From: an uncultured Vampirovibrio sp.
Lineage (GTDB): Bacteria; Cyanobacteriota; Vampirovibrionia; Gastranaerophilales; Gastranaerophilaceae
Assembly: GCA_910583875.1 (NCBI GenBank)
Contig: CAJTXT010000003.1
Location: forward strand, 186,001 to 250,000
Length of the DNA: 64,000 nt
Direction: 5' to 3'
Both the position numbers and the translations under genes were made by a program. A model generated the notes under the pieces. The model saw nothing but the letters and a program-made list of their open reading frames with translations, searched no databases and had not been told where the DNA came from. Below, piece after piece: positions 8,922-18,670 of the stretch. Each line of letters begins with the position of its first letter. Positions within the stretch are counted from its first letter, which is position 1.

Positions 8922-9485
8922 TTAGAAGGATTTAATTAAAATACCGCCGATAGCACCAGCTATAATAACAAGAAGCGGATTTTTCTTTATTAAAGAAAAC
9001 GGGATAATTAAAATAATAAATAGTAGTAATGCTTTATATTCTATTTGAAACGGTGCAGACCATTCTTCTTTAGTATAAGTAACAGTTTGATAAAATAATT
9101 TTAAACCGATTGAAGCAAGCAATGCACAAGCTGCAGGTCTTAAACCTGTGAATATTGCACATACTGTGTTGCAGCTTTGAAATTTAGTAAAAAGTTTTGT
9201 CATAAAAATTGTCATTATAAACGGAACTAATACAATTGCTGTTGTTGCGATAATTGCACCTATTATATTTGCAGTTGTAAAACCGGTATATGTTGCCATA
9301 TTTATTCCAATTGGTCCAGGGGTAATATTTGAAACAGCAATCATATTTGTTAATTCATCAACGCTAAACCAGTTATATTGTGATTGTAAATAATATAAAA
9401 AAGGAAGTGCTGCATAGCCGCCACCTAGTGCGAAAATTCCTATTTTTGTAAATTCATAAAAAAGTAAAAAATACAATTTAAGCAT
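8922..9485 (-). CDS. chrA: Chromate transporter family subunit, short form (C-terminal half type)
   Basis: A 187-residue membrane protein with the CHR signature FALGGGYAALPFLYYL near the N-terminus, NITPGPIGINMATYTGF, and about five or six hydrophobic segments. It corresponds to one half of full-length ChrA. It overlaps the upstream 9478-10026 gene by 8 bases, so the two are translated together as a split transporter. CHR proteins export chromate in characterised cases, but many short pairs have untested substrates. Confidence 0.85.
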   Translation of the reverse strand: MLKLYFLLFYEFTKIGIFALGGGYAALPFLYYLQSQYNWFSVDELTNMIAVSNITPGPIGINMATYTGFTTANIIGAIIATTAIVLVPFIMTIFMTKLFTKFQSCNTVCAIFTGLRPAACALLASIGLKLFYQTVTYTKEEWSAPFQIEYKALLLFIILIIPFSLIKKNPLLVIIAGAIGGILIKSF

Positions 9486-10026
9486 TTTTGCACCCCGTTA
9501 TTTTATTATGTAAAAGTGCAATAACTGCTGATATTATAATTATCAATGTAGGTGAAACAGGCAGAAGAAGTAAGGCTGCTAAGATTAGGAAAAATAAAAT
9601 ATATGTAAATACAGAATTAACGCTTTTAGCCCATAAGTCTTTTACAGTAATAAGTATTAGTATTACAACCGAGATTCTTATACCCCAAAAGGCATTTTGT
9701 ACAATTGGATATTGTATTATTCCTGTTAAGATATTTGCTAATATCACAATACATAAAAAAGAAGGAACAATAATTCCTAATATTGCCATTAATGCGCCCA
9801 TAACTCCTCTTGCTTTATATCCTGCACATGTTGCTATATTACCTGCAATAATACCTGGAATACATTGGCTCATTGAAAAATAATCAACTAATTCTTCCTC
9901 TGTCAGCCAATTTCTTTCTTCAACTATGTATTTTTTTAATAACGGAACAATAACATATCCACCGCCAAGAAGCTGAATTCCTATTAAAAAAAATATCTTA
10001 AAAATTTCAAATAATGATGCCTTCAT
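9478..10026 (-). CDS. chrA: Chromate transporter family subunit, short form (N-terminal half type)
   Basis: A 182-residue membrane protein homologous to its partner at 8922, with IQLLGGGYVIVPLLKKYIV, SQCIPGIIAGNIATCAGY and several hydrophobic helices. It is the first gene of the split ChrA pair and overlaps the second by 8 bases. The pair probably forms a heterodimeric channel equivalent to single-chain ChrA. Substrate is inferred only from the family name. Confidence 0.85.
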   Translation of the reverse strand: MKASLFEIFKIFFLIGIQLLGGGYVIVPLLKKYIVEERNWLTEEELVDYFSMSQCIPGIIAGNIATCAGYKARGVMGALMAILGIIVPSFLCIVILANILTGIIQYPIVQNAFWGIRISVVILILITVKDLWAKSVNSVFTYILFFLILAALLLLPVSPTLIIIISAVIALLHNKITGCKNA

Positions 10027-10120
10027 AGTTATTATTATTGCATAAAAATGTAAATGCGAATACTCTAAAATAGTTTAAAAAACAATGAAAACGGGAATAC
10101 TACAATTGTAGGAGTTGTGT

Positions 10121-10633
10121 ATGCAAAAGGTGTTATTGTTAGATATTTATAATCATCCGATAAATATTTGCAGCTGGAAGCGTGCATTGATTCTTTTATT
10201 AAAAGGCAAAGCCGAGACGGCAAGGCGACTAAATAATATTGAAAATATGATTAAAGTAGATAATACTTTAATCCCTTATGTCATTAAGTTAACTTATGAC
10301 TTGGCAGTTCCTTATAAAGAACTGCCTTTTTGTAGGGAAAATATATTAGTCCGTGATGAATTTGTTTGCCAGTACTGTGGTAAGAAATTTAAACCAGAGG
10401 AATTAACATTAGACCATGTCTTTCCTAAATCAAGATTAGGTCCTGATATTTGGGAAAATATAGTTGCCTGCTGTAAAGAATGTAATCAAAAAAAAGCTGA
10501 TAGGACACCTAAAGAAGCTAAAATGAAATTATTAAGGCGTCCATATCGTCCAAAGGATTATTTGAAATTTGAATTAAAAAAATATCCTGAAAATTTAGTT
10601 AAATATTGGCAAGAGTTTTTTGAAGCATCATAA
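10121..10633 (+). CDS. HNH endonuclease family protein
   Basis: About 170 residues starting MQKVLLLDIYNHPINICSW; AGGAG at 10110-10114 supports this ATG rather than the TTG at 10115. The C-terminal half is an HNH nuclease with two zinc knuckles (CQYCGKK and CCKECNQKK) around the catalytic LTLDHVFPKSRLG and the N of WENIVACC. This compact type is widespread in cyanobacteria as a standalone gene. It is not inside an intron or intein here. Biological role is unknown. Confidence 0.87.
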   Translation: MQKVLLLDIYNHPINICSWKRALILLLKGKAETARRLNNIENMIKVDNTLIPYVIKLTYDLAVPYKELPFCRENILVRDEFVCQYCGKKFKPEELTLDHVFPKSRLGPDIWENIVACCKECNQKKADRTPKEAKMKLLRRPYRPKDYLKFELKKYPENLVKYWQEFFEAS

Positions 10634-10679
10634 ATTATTAATCTGCGCTATATATAATGTTTAACAATAAAGTTGGTCA

Positions 10680-10755
10680 GATTCCGTGGAAAACCAGACA
10701 TTTTTCACAAAATCAAAGATTTTGGAAAAAGTAGTCAAACAAGTTCGGAATGACA
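10680..10755. repeat. Dispersed repeat, 61-nt core copy 1
   Basis: Bases 10686-10746 (starting GTGGAAAACCAGACATTTTT, ending CAAACAAGTTC) are identical by eye to 35968-36028 and, inverted, to 49974-50034. The copy ends in CGGAATGACA. Confidence 0.85.
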
Positions 10756-10870
10756 GCAAATTTATAAATTTGATTAACTTTATTAACTGTTTTTTACTTT
10801 TTTAATTTATTAATAAGTGTTATTGAGAACTTGTTTGACTGCTTTTTTTGCAATCTATAATATTTTTTCT

Positions 10871-11009
10871 TGTCACCCTGAACTTGTTTCAGGGTCTTAC
10901 CAATTGATAATATATTCATTAATATGATTAATTAGAAAGTTTTTAGACCCTGAAACAACTTCAGAGTGACAAGTTCAGCTATTTTAGTGTAAAGTTGTAT
11001 ATAAATCCC
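10871..11009. repeat. Dispersed repeat with hairpin ends, same family
   Basis: Begins TGTCACCCTGAACTTGTTTC, whose CCCTGAA/TTCAGGG forms a hairpin, and has the inverted partner AGACCCTGAAAC..GAGTGACA. It ends with TTTAGTGTAAAGTT..ATCCC (10983-11009), a version of the right terminal inverted repeat of the 35874 element. With 10680-10755 it fills the 450-base gap between the HNH and DJ-1 genes; nothing else was seen there. Confidence 0.78.
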
Positions 11010-11084
11010 ATTATTAATAAAAATAACCATATAGAGAATTATTTGGTTTAACTTTTTTTGTATTCTATTTAAAAAGGAGTTTTT

Positions 11085-11741
11085 ATGACTAAAAAGATTT
11101 TAATGGTTGTTACTAATTTTTCTAATATAAATGATGATGTACAAACAGGTGTTTACTTAGAAGAATTTGCAGTTCCTTATCTTGTTTTTAAAGCAACAGG
11201 ATATGAAATTACTATAGCAAGTCCTTTAGGCGGAAACAGCCCAATTGATGAAAGTAGTTTATCTTGTTCAAATCCTATGGAATGGGATGAACCGGCAAAA
11301 CTATTGAAAGATACTGTTAAATTAAGTTGCGTCGATTATAAAACTTTTGATGCTTTATTTCTTCCTGGTGGTCATGGACCTATGTTCGATTTAGCAACAG
11401 ATAAAAAATTAAAAGAAGTTGTTGAATATATGAATGATAATAAAAAAATAATAGCAGCGGTCTGCCATGGACCTGCCGGTTTATTAACTGCAAAAGATTC
11501 TAATGGAAATTCTATTTTAAAAAACAAGCATGTTACAGCTTTTTCTAATAAGGAAGAACATATAGTTAAAATGACGGAATTTATGCCATTTTCGTTAGAA
11601 GATAAAATAATAGAACTGGGTGCTGATTTTATTGCAGAAAAACCTTGGAGTGAACATGTTGAAATTAGTGATAATATTATCACAGGTCAAAATCAAAATT
11701 CAGCTTTATTAACTGCTGAAAGTGTAATAAGTCTATTATAA
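11085..11741 (+). CDS. DJ-1/PfpI family protein (Hsp31-like)
   Basis: A 218-residue class I glutamine-amidotransferase-like protein. The nucleophile elbow AAVCHGPAG places Cys127 and His128, with LPGGHGPM before it and a Glu at 26/27 in YLEEFA. Length and the EEFAVPYLVFKATGYEI region fit the Hsp31/YDR533C branch, whose members act as glyoxalase III, deglycase or holding chaperone. AAGGAG precedes the ATG. It converges on hisB, overlapping by 6 bases. Exact activity is not predictable. Confidence 0.85.
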   Translation: MTKKILMVVTNFSNINDDVQTGVYLEEFAVPYLVFKATGYEITIASPLGGNSPIDESSLSCSNPMEWDEPAKLLKDTVKLSCVDYKTFDALFLPGGHGPMFDLATDKKLKEVVEYMNDNKKIIAAVCHGPAGLLTAKDSNGNSILKNKHVTAFSNKEEHIVKMTEFMPFSLEDKIIELGADFIAEKPWSEHVEISDNIITGQNQNSALLTAESVISLL

Positions 11742-12320
11742 AACCCCTTTTGTAGAAGGAATTTTATCCATATTATTTGCATCATAACTTACAGCTGTTT
11801 TTAATGCTCTTGCAAAAGACTTGAAAACAGCTTCTATGATATGGTGGGTATCAAAGCCGTCAAGCATTTTTATATGAATTGTCATTAAAGCAGATTGCGC
11901 AAAACTTGCAAAGAAATGAGGTAATAATACAGTTTCAAAATCAGATGTACGTTCATCTCTAACTGTTACATCAACTTTTGAAAATATTCTGCCTGATAAA
12001 TCAACAACACTTAAAATAAGAGCTTCATCCATCGGTAATATTTTTTCACCGTATCTTGTAATACCTTTTTTATCGCCAAGAGCTTCAGCTAAAGCGCTTC
12101 CTAGTGTTATAGCTACATCTTCAACTACGTGATGATTGTCTTTATCGTGTGAAACTACATTTATTTCTAAATCAAAGCCGGCATGATGTGCAAGCTGTTC
12201 TAGCATGTGGTCAAAAAATTTAATACCTGTGTTTATTTTTTTTGCGCCATTACCGTCAATATTTAAATTAACGCTGATTTCTGTTTCTGCTGTTTTTCTT
12301 ACTTTAGCACATTGCCTCAT
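11736..12320 (-). CDS. hisB: Imidazoleglycerol-phosphate dehydratase
   Basis: A 194-residue HisB catalysing dehydration of imidazole glycerol phosphate to imidazole acetol phosphate. The metal-binding signatures FFDHMLEQLAHHAG, HHVVEDVAI, and FDTHHIIEAVFKSFARAL are present. It is the monofunctional form, without the phosphatase domain of E. coli HisB. Its start overlaps the end of hisC-HAD by 17 bases, so it is the last gene of the ligA operon and acts immediately before HisC. Confidence 0.95.
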   Translation of the reverse strand: MRQCAKVRKTAETEISVNLNIDGNGAKKINTGIKFFDHMLEQLAHHAGFDLEINVVSHDKDNHHVVEDVAITLGSALAEALGDKKGITRYGEKILPMDEALILSVVDLSGRIFSKVDVTVRDERTSDFETVLLPHFFASFAQSALMTIHIKMLDGFDTHHIIEAVFKSFARALKTAVSYDANNMDKIPSTKGVL

Positions 12321-14037
12321 TTGTTTTCTCCAGAATTGTATTTATATCATTTATAGAAGCTAAAACTTCACAAGCTCCTTTTTCTTTTAATTTGTTTTTT
12401 AGTTCTTCTGATTTATCTTGCGGCGGAAGAACTCCTATTGCTTTATATCCGGCAGCTTTTGCTGCAAGAATATCATCTATAGTATCTCCAAAATAATAAT
12501 ATTCACTTGAAATAGTTATATCCTTTGTCAGATTTAATCCTAATGGGTTTGGTTTACCCATACCGTGCGGAATATCATCTGTTGTAATAATTGGATAGAA
12601 TAAATCTGACGCTCCAAATTTATTTAATGCAAACATTGCTTCTGCTCTTAATCTTCCTGTAAATATTGAAAGATTAAAGTCTTTTGAAAGTTCTTCAAAT
12701 ATTTCTTTATCAAAAAGGGCATTCTCATTATTAATTAAGCCTTTTCCGTCATTCCAGTATATTTTTTGAAAAACATCAACTATATCTTTATAAGAAACAT
12801 TTATTCCGTCTTTTTCCAGCAGATATTTTGTTAAATCCCAGTCATTGTTAAGCCCGCCAAGATTTTTAGCAGCTTGAATTTCTTGTTGTGTAATTGATTT
12901 ACCTGCAAATTTTTCATAAGTTTTTTCAATTGTAAGTCTATAAGAATTACCAGCGTTAACAAGTACTCCATCCATATCAAAAACTAAAGATGGTTTTATT
13001 TTAAGTATATTTTTTATTTTTTCTACACCCGTTTTTGTTGGAATAGTAATTCTTAAATGATTTTCAAGTAAACTGCCTTTTTTATATAATTTAACTGAAA
13101 TATTTTCTTTTTTTAGTTTATTGTATATAAATTCTGCTTTTTGTTTAAAATCAACAAGTAAAAAATTTGCGTATGAGTTGTATACAATAGCACCAAGTTG
13201 TTCAAAAAACTCTTTTAGTTCATTTTTTGATTCTTTTATTTCTGATTTGATGTGTTCAAAATACTCAATATCACTAAGTGCTGCAATACCTGCTTTCATA
13301 GCAAAAGCATTAACGCTAAACGGGCTTACTACTTTCTTTAAGTTTTTAATATTTTCTTCATTACTTATAATATAGCCTAATCTCATGCCGGCAAGAGCAA
13401 AATCTTTAGAGAAAGACTTTGTAATAAAAACATTATCAAAAGAATTAACATATTTTTTGTATGAAATATCAGCATAATTAGCATAAGTTTCATCAATAAT
13501 AACAACTTTGTCTTTTGCTTTTTCTAATATTCTTTGAAGAGTTTCTTCTTCGATTATGCTTCCTGTAGGGTTGTTTGGTGTTGCAATATATACAATTTTA
13601 ATTTTGTTATTGCCTAATTCTGCCAAAAATTCATCAATAGGAAATTCCCATTTATTTTTAAATGGTACTTTTATTATTTTCCCGCCTTGTATTTGAGAAT
13701 AAATAATAGGCATATCAAAAGAAGCATCAACAGTTAAAAGTGCTTCATCTTGTTCAAGATAAGTTTGAACTATTGCTTGAATGGCTTCATCTGCACCATT
13801 TGTTACTTTTATATTATCTATATTAAAACCTTGATAATCAGCGATTTTTTGTGATAATTCACCATAGAACGGATAGAAGCTGATATTATGAAAATCAATA
13901 TTTTTTAATGCTTCGATAACTTTAGGTGAAGGACCGTAGTTATTTTCATTACTATCTATTTTTATGTCCCATTGTTTTTCATACATCGGGACAAAATAAC
14001 CGTTCATTTCTTCAACTGATTTTTTAGGTTTTAACAT
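12304..14037 (-). CDS. hisC: Fusion: histidinol-phosphate aminotransferase + HAD phosphatase
   Basis: A 577-residue two-domain protein. Residues 1-348 are a fold-type I PLP aminotransferase of the HisC kind: SNENNYGPSP at 29-38, TPNNPTGS at 153-160, and Lys211 in FSKDFALAGMRLGY as the PLP lysine. Residues 350-577 are a HAD hydrolase: DMDGVLV with Asp354 and Asp356, FTGRLRAEA, GMGKPNP and FGDTIDDILAA. HisC converts imidazole acetol phosphate to histidinol phosphate. The HAD domain may be the following histidinol-phosphatase, which would put two consecutive steps on one chain next to HisB. The phosphatase substrate is inference. Confidence 0.88.
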   Translation of the reverse strand: MLKPKKSVEEMNGYFVPMYEKQWDIKIDSNENNYGPSPKVIEALKNIDFHNISFYPFYGELSQKIADYQGFNIDNIKVTNGADEAIQAIVQTYLEQDEALLTVDASFDMPIIYSQIQGGKIIKVPFKNKWEFPIDEFLAELGNNKIKIVYIATPNNPTGSIIEEETLQRILEKAKDKVVIIDETYANYADISYKKYVNSFDNVFITKSFSKDFALAGMRLGYIISNEENIKNLKKVVSPFSVNAFAMKAGIAALSDIEYFEHIKSEIKESKNELKEFFEQLGAIVYNSYANFLLVDFKQKAEFIYNKLKKENISVKLYKKGSLLENHLRITIPTKTGVEKIKNILKIKPSLVFDMDGVLVNAGNSYRLTIEKTYEKFAGKSITQQEIQAAKNLGGLNNDWDLTKYLLEKDGINVSYKDIVDVFQKIYWNDGKGLINNENALFDKEIFEELSKDFNLSIFTGRLRAEAMFALNKFGASDLFYPIITTDDIPHGMGKPNPLGLNLTKDITISSEYYYFGDTIDDILAAKAAGYKAIGVLPPQDKSEELKNKLKEKGACEVLASINDINTILEKTNEAMC

Positions 14038-14048
14038 ATTATATCTTT

Positions 14049-14795
14049 CTATTTAACATAAAAATCAGCATTAACATAAACGCGTATTTTTACTTTCCCA
14101 GCTTCAACAACTGTCGGTGCAGCTTCTTCTACAGCTGAATCCATTGACATTCCTGAAGCTTTTGCATTAAAAAATCTTCCGTTTGATGCATAAGAATCAG
14201 TATTGCAATTTGCATTAATTTGTTTTATTCCATCAAGAGAAGAACCGGCTGCTTGTGCTAAAGAAAATGCTTGTTCTCTAAGTTCTTTTATTAAAGCCGG
14301 ATATAATTCTTTGCAAATGCTTTTGTCATTTTCATAAGCATAATATAGTCCGTCTGTTCTATTAGCTCCATTTGCAATTGCTGTATCAATTAATTTTGCT
14401 ACTTTGTTAATGTCTTTTGTTTCAACTGTTACTGAATTGACAGCTGTATAGTTTTTTATAACTCTTTTTCCAGATGAAGTTGTATTATAAACAGGTCTGA
14501 TAGAAAAATTATTTGTTTTAATTACATCTGTCTGAACGTTTGTAATAGTTTTTAGAGCATTAATAATTTTATTAGAAATTTCATTGTTTTCTGCAGAAGC
14601 TTTTATTGCATTTTCTGCTGTATTTTCAACAGCAAAAGTTACTTTTGCGATATTAGGGTCAACATCTTTTGTTGTTGATGTATTTAATGATATATATCCA
14701 GCTTCTTTTTTTGTATCAACTGTTACTGCTGCATTTGCAGTAATATTAATTAAAAAAGCGATGGATATTAAAGCTATTAATAAATTCTTTTTCAT
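14049..14795 (-). CDS. Secreted SIMPL (DUF541) domain protein
   Basis: A 248-residue protein with a clear signal peptide (MKKNLLIALISIAFLINITANA) and a SIMPL fold: GYISLNTSTTKDVDPNIAKVTF, the VQTDVIKTNNFSIRPVY segment and a C-terminal KVKIRVYVNADFYVK strand. DUF541 proteins are periplasmic or outer-membrane associated and some bind stress-related partners; no enzyme activity is known. It lies 2 bases after the 14798 gene and 11 bases before hisC-HAD. Confidence 0.85.
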   Translation of the reverse strand: MKKNLLIALISIAFLINITANAAVTVDTKKEAGYISLNTSTTKDVDPNIAKVTFAVENTAENAIKASAENNEISNKIINALKTITNVQTDVIKTNNFSIRPVYNTTSSGKRVIKNYTAVNSVTVETKDINKVAKLIDTAIANGANRTDGLYYAYENDKSICKELYPALIKELREQAFSLAQAAGSSLDGIKQINANCNTDSYASNGRFFNAKASGMSMDSAVEEAAPTVVEAGKVKIRVYVNADFYVK

Positions 14796-14797
14796 AA

Positions 14798-15226
14798 TTA
14801 GCTCCCTATTTCTTCTTTCTCTTTTTGTTGTTCTTCTGTTTTTACTTGCTCAGTTTCTAGTTCTTTTTTTATTTCTAAGTTTTTAAATTGAAATTCTTTT
14901 CTTTTCTTTAAATCAGCTTCTTTTGTTCTGTTTAAAATATTTCTTATTTGATCAGGAGTTAGTCCCGGATATGAACCAAAACCAATAATTGATTTATTAT
15001 TGTTTAAAGCATATAAAGATAGTGCAATTATTGCCCAAAGCAGAATACCTTGAAATAGATTCATTGAAGATACTATTCCTGATTCAGCAATATACTTATT
15101 CCAGAATTTCATGCAAACCCATGCCGGAGATATAACAAAACCTGCGATTAAGCCTAAAACAACAAATATTATTGCAAGTACACCTCTTACACCATGAATG
15201 GTAATAACTCTATAATTTTTATTCAT
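14798..15226 (-). CDS. Hypothetical membrane protein with charged tail
   Basis: A 142-residue protein with two predicted membrane helices (about 11-35 and 56-75) and a C-terminal Lys/Glu-rich region (residues 105-142) that is probably a cytosolic helix. No family recognised. It overlaps ligA by 8 bases and is followed after 2 bases by the SIMPL gene, so it is part of that operon. Confidence 0.7.
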   Translation of the reverse strand: MNKNYRVITIHGVRGVLAIIFVVLGLIAGFVISPAWVCMKFWNKYIAESGIVSSMNLFQGILLWAIIALSLYALNNNKSIIGFGSYPGLTPDQIRNILNRTKEADLKKRKEFQFKNLEIKKELETEQVKTEEQQKEKEEIGS

Positions 15227-17219
15227 TCGTCTTATCCTCGGATAATAAATTAAAATCCCTTTCTGTAAGTATTATAACACCTAAAGAGGAGGCTTTGTCA
15301 AATTTTGAGCCTGCATTTTCACCAGCTAAAAGGTAAGATGTTTTTTTACTTACGCTAGAAGAGGTTTTACCGCCAAGCTTTTTTATTCTTTCTTCAAAAA
15401 ATGTTCTTGGCTGTGATAATGTTCCTGTAATTACAAAGGTTTTTCCCTCAAAAATATTTGATATTTTTTCAAAGGCACTACCTTTGGGATTTACACCGTA
15501 TTGTTCAAGTTTTGAAAGTATTATTTTATTATTTTCATCGTTAAAGAAATTAATAATACTTTGTGCGGCTTTATCTCCAATTCCGTCTATTTGCGTTAAT
15601 TGTTCTAAGGTAGCATTTTTTATAGCTTCTAAGGTTGGAAATTCATTTGCTATTAAGTCAGCAGTTTCTTTACCTATGAGTTTTATACTTAATGCTGTTA
15701 AAAATTTTGTCATAGAAGGAGTTTTTGAAGCTTGAATAGCGCTGTATAAATTATCTGCAGATTTTTCTTTTATTAAATCCAGGGTCATAAAATCTTCAAT
15801 TGTTAATTTATATAAATCAGCGAAATCTTGAATAAGATTTTTCTCCCATAATTTATCAACAATAGAGCATCCTACTCCATCTATATCCATAGCTTCTTTT
15901 GATGCCCAATATTCAATTTTACCTTTTACTTGAGCTGGGCATCTTAATGAATTAGGACAGTATAAAACAACTTCACCTTCTGGTTTTACAAGTTCTGTAT
16001 GACAGCAAGGACAAGTTTTTGGCGCTTGATATATACCCAAGTCTTCCTCTTCTTTTTTTCTTATAACTTTAGGTATAATTTCTGCTGCTTTTTTTATTAA
16101 TACGCTGTTGCCTACATTTATTTTTAATCTTTGAATTTCATCAAAATTATGAAGGCTTGCTCTTTTAACTATAGTACCTGCAAGCTGCACAGGCTCAAGC
16201 AGTGCAACTGGTGTTATTGCGCCTGTTTTGCCTACACTTAATTCGATTCCCGTTAATTTTGTCCAGACTTCTTCTGGCGGAAACTTAAATGCCGTAGCCC
16301 ATTTTGGCGCACGCGAAGTAAAACCAAGTTCATTTTGTTTATCAATATCGTTGATTTTTATTACCATTCCATCTGTAGCATAATCAAGATTAAATCTTTC
16401 TGTTTCCCAATAGTTACATTGCTCGATTACAGGATTAATTCCTTTTACAAGTTTGTGATTTGGATTTACTTCAAAGCCTAATTCTTTTAATAAATCAAGG
16501 GCTTCTTTATGAGTATTAAATAATTTTTCATCTGGTGTAATTGCCGTATATGCAAAAAAGTGCAAATCTCTTTGTGCTGTTATTTTAGCATCAAGCTGTC
16601 TTAATGAACCGGCTGCTGCATTTCTCGGGTTTGCAAATTCTTTTACTCCGTTTTCAATATTTTGTAAATTTAGTTTTTCAAAGGAAGAAACAGGCATATA
16701 AACTTCGCCTCTAACTTCAAGGTTAATAGGCTTTGATAATTTTTGAGGAACACTTTTTATTGCTTTTATATTTTCTGTGATATTTTCGCCGATAACACCA
16801 TTTCCTCTTGTTGCTGCAAGCTTTAATTCTCCATTTTCATAAGATAAAGCGCAAGAAAGCCCATCAATTTTTAATTCAACAACAAGACTTAAATCGCCTG
16901 TATTTTCATATTCTTTTTTTACACGTTCATACCACTTCTTTAAATCTTCAATGTTATTGGAATTATCAAGGCTGTATAAACGGTATTTATGCTTTATTTC
17001 TTTAAAATTATCTAAAATTTTGTCTCCTACTTTTTGTGTAGGACTATCTGCAGTTAAATATTGAGGGTATTCTTGTTCTAATTTTTTTAATTCTCTAAAT
17101 AATTCATCATATTCAAAGTCTGTTATTTTAGGCGCATCATAGACATAGTAGGCTTCATTGTTTTCTTTAATAAGCTTTTTAAGTTCATCTATTCTTGTTT
17201 TTGCTTGTATATTATCCAT
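15219..17219 (-). CDS. ligA: NAD+-dependent DNA ligase
   Basis: A 666-residue LigA sealing nicks in replication and repair. The N-terminal Ia domain is followed by the adenylation motif VELKIDGLSC with nucleophile Lys117, an OB fold, a four-cysteine zinc finger (CPCCHTEL, YCPNSLRCPAQ), helix-hairpin-helix repeats (LTQIDGIGDKAAQSI) and a C-terminal BRCT domain (FEGKTFVITGTL). Full length and intact. It is the first gene of the operon running to hisB. Confidence 0.97.
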   Translation of the reverse strand: MDNIQAKTRIDELKKLIKENNEAYYVYDAPKITDFEYDELFRELKKLEQEYPQYLTADSPTQKVGDKILDNFKEIKHKYRLYSLDNSNNIEDLKKWYERVKKEYENTGDLSLVVELKIDGLSCALSYENGELKLAATRGNGVIGENITENIKAIKSVPQKLSKPINLEVRGEVYMPVSSFEKLNLQNIENGVKEFANPRNAAAGSLRQLDAKITAQRDLHFFAYTAITPDEKLFNTHKEALDLLKELGFEVNPNHKLVKGINPVIEQCNYWETERFNLDYATDGMVIKINDIDKQNELGFTSRAPKWATAFKFPPEEVWTKLTGIELSVGKTGAITPVALLEPVQLAGTIVKRASLHNFDEIQRLKINVGNSVLIKKAAEIIPKVIRKKEEEDLGIYQAPKTCPCCHTELVKPEGEVVLYCPNSLRCPAQVKGKIEYWASKEAMDIDGVGCSIVDKLWEKNLIQDFADLYKLTIEDFMTLDLIKEKSADNLYSAIQASKTPSMTKFLTALSIKLIGKETADLIANEFPTLEAIKNATLEQLTQIDGIGDKAAQSIINFFNDENNKIILSKLEQYGVNPKGSAFEKISNIFEGKTFVITGTLSQPRTFFEERIKKLGGKTSSSVSKKTSYLLAGENAGSKFDKASSLGVIILTERDFNLLSEDKTNE

Positions 17220-17292
17220 TTATTCCCTAAATAATTTATAAAATTTAATAAAATTGTTAACATTTACTGTTTTATTTTATAATAAAAAGAGT

Positions 17293-18660
17293 ATGTCTAT
17301 TATAAATTATATTGAAAAATACAGAAAAAGTAAAAGAACATTATATACAACACCTTCACACAACCAAGGTGAGTTTGTTGCACCAGACTCTTTAAAAATG
17401 CTGGGCAGAAAATTTTTTACATGTGATTATTCTGAAATAGAAGGCTTTGATAATCTTTCGAATCCAATAGGTATAATAAAAACTTTACAAGATAAAGCAG
17501 CAAAAATATATAGTTCAAAGGCAACATTTTTTTTAACTAATGGTTCTACATCAGGCGTTATTGCAGCAATGTATTCATTACTTTCAAGAAATGATAAAGT
17601 TTTAATTGCAAGAAATTGTCATAAGTCTGTGTATAATGGTTTAGTTTTAACCGGTGCTGTTCCAATTTGGTTAATGCCTTCATATAATGAAGAATGGGGT
17701 GTCTTTGATTCTATTAATCTTGATTATTTAGAAGAAATATTATCGAAAAATAAAGATATAAAAGCATTTATTATGACAAATCCTACATATGAAGGTATAA
17801 TGTTTGATGTTTTTCGTATTTCAAGTATTTGTAAAAAATATAATGTTAAATTGGTTGTAGATGAAGCACATGGTGCATTATGGAATTTTAACAAGGCACT
17901 TGGCACACCTTCTATTCTTCAAGGTGCAGATATTGTTATTCAATCTTTGCATAAAACTGCTGGTGCACTAAATCCTTCTGCTTTGCTTCATATTGCGAAA
18001 GATTCTGATATTAATCCCAAATCTGTTCAACAAGCTTTAAATCTTATAACAACTACTTCTCCTTCTTATCCATTGCTAATTAATATAGAAGGAACACTAA
18101 ATTATTTAAATTCCGTGCGCGGTAAACAAGATTTGCACGAACTTATAAAAAATGTTAACAGATTAATTCGTTCATTAAAATTAATACCGAATTTAGAAGT
18201 ATATTCATATAATAATGATGTAACAAAGCTTCTTATAAAAGTTACCAATATGTCTGGTTTTGAACTTTCAGATATTCTATTTGATAAATATCATATTGAA
18301 GATGAGCTTGCAAATGAAAAATCTGTACTCTTTTTATTAGGGATAGGAACAACGAAATCAAAATTAAGGAAACTTGAAAAAGCATTATTTGATTTATGTT
18401 CAAATAATATAAAGATAATTCTTGAAGATAAAAAAGAAAAACATTTTGTTCCCGTAGAACCAAGAGTTCGCTATATTCCTTCTTTGGTTTGGAATAAACC
18501 TTCTAAAGAAATTGATATAAAATATTCATTATCACGTGTTTCTATGGAACTTATTACCGATTATCCTCCTGGTGTTCCTGTTTTACTTCCAGGTGAAGTT
18601 ATAAAAAAAGAGCATATTGAATATCTTTCAGATAGACAAAAAATAAAGGTTTTAATATAA
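17293..18660 (+). CDS. Orn/Lys/Arg decarboxylase family PLP enzyme
   Basis: About 455 residues from the ATG at 17293 (MSIINYIEKYRKS); the longer TTG start at 17254 has no ribosome site. The major domain of the fold-type I basic amino acid decarboxylases is clear: TTPSHNQGE, FLTNGSTSGVIAAM, VVDEAHGALW with Asp190/His193 and QSLHKTAGALN with PLP Lys221. The C-terminal part retains RVSMELITDYPPGVPVLLPGE. Closest in style to Bacillus SpeA (arginine decarboxylase), but lysine or ornithine cannot be excluded. It leads a cassette with a radical SAM protein and an EamA transporter. Confidence 0.88.
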   Translation: MSIINYIEKYRKSKRTLYTTPSHNQGEFVAPDSLKMLGRKFFTCDYSEIEGFDNLSNPIGIIKTLQDKAAKIYSSKATFFLTNGSTSGVIAAMYSLLSRNDKVLIARNCHKSVYNGLVLTGAVPIWLMPSYNEEWGVFDSINLDYLEEILSKNKDIKAFIMTNPTYEGIMFDVFRISSICKKYNVKLVVDEAHGALWNFNKALGTPSILQGADIVIQSLHKTAGALNPSALLHIAKDSDINPKSVQQALNLITTTSPSYPLLINIEGTLNYLNSVRGKQDLHELIKNVNRLIRSLKLIPNLEVYSYNNDVTKLLIKVTNMSGFELSDILFDKYHIEDELANEKSVLFLLGIGTTKSKLRKLEKALFDLCSNNIKIILEDKKEKHFVPVEPRVRYIPSLVWNKPSKEIDIKYSLSRVSMELITDYPPGVPVLLPGEVIKKEHIEYLSDRQKIKVLI

Positions 18661-18670
18661 CGGATAAATT

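Noticed and set aside
9488..9883. 131-codon frame antisense to the first chrA gene
   Set aside because: Complement of a membrane-protein gene in an AT-rich genome; no start signals.
10680..11009. CRISPR-like repetition
   Set aside because: Repeat units are dispersed, inverted and not regularly spaced; no cas genes seen.
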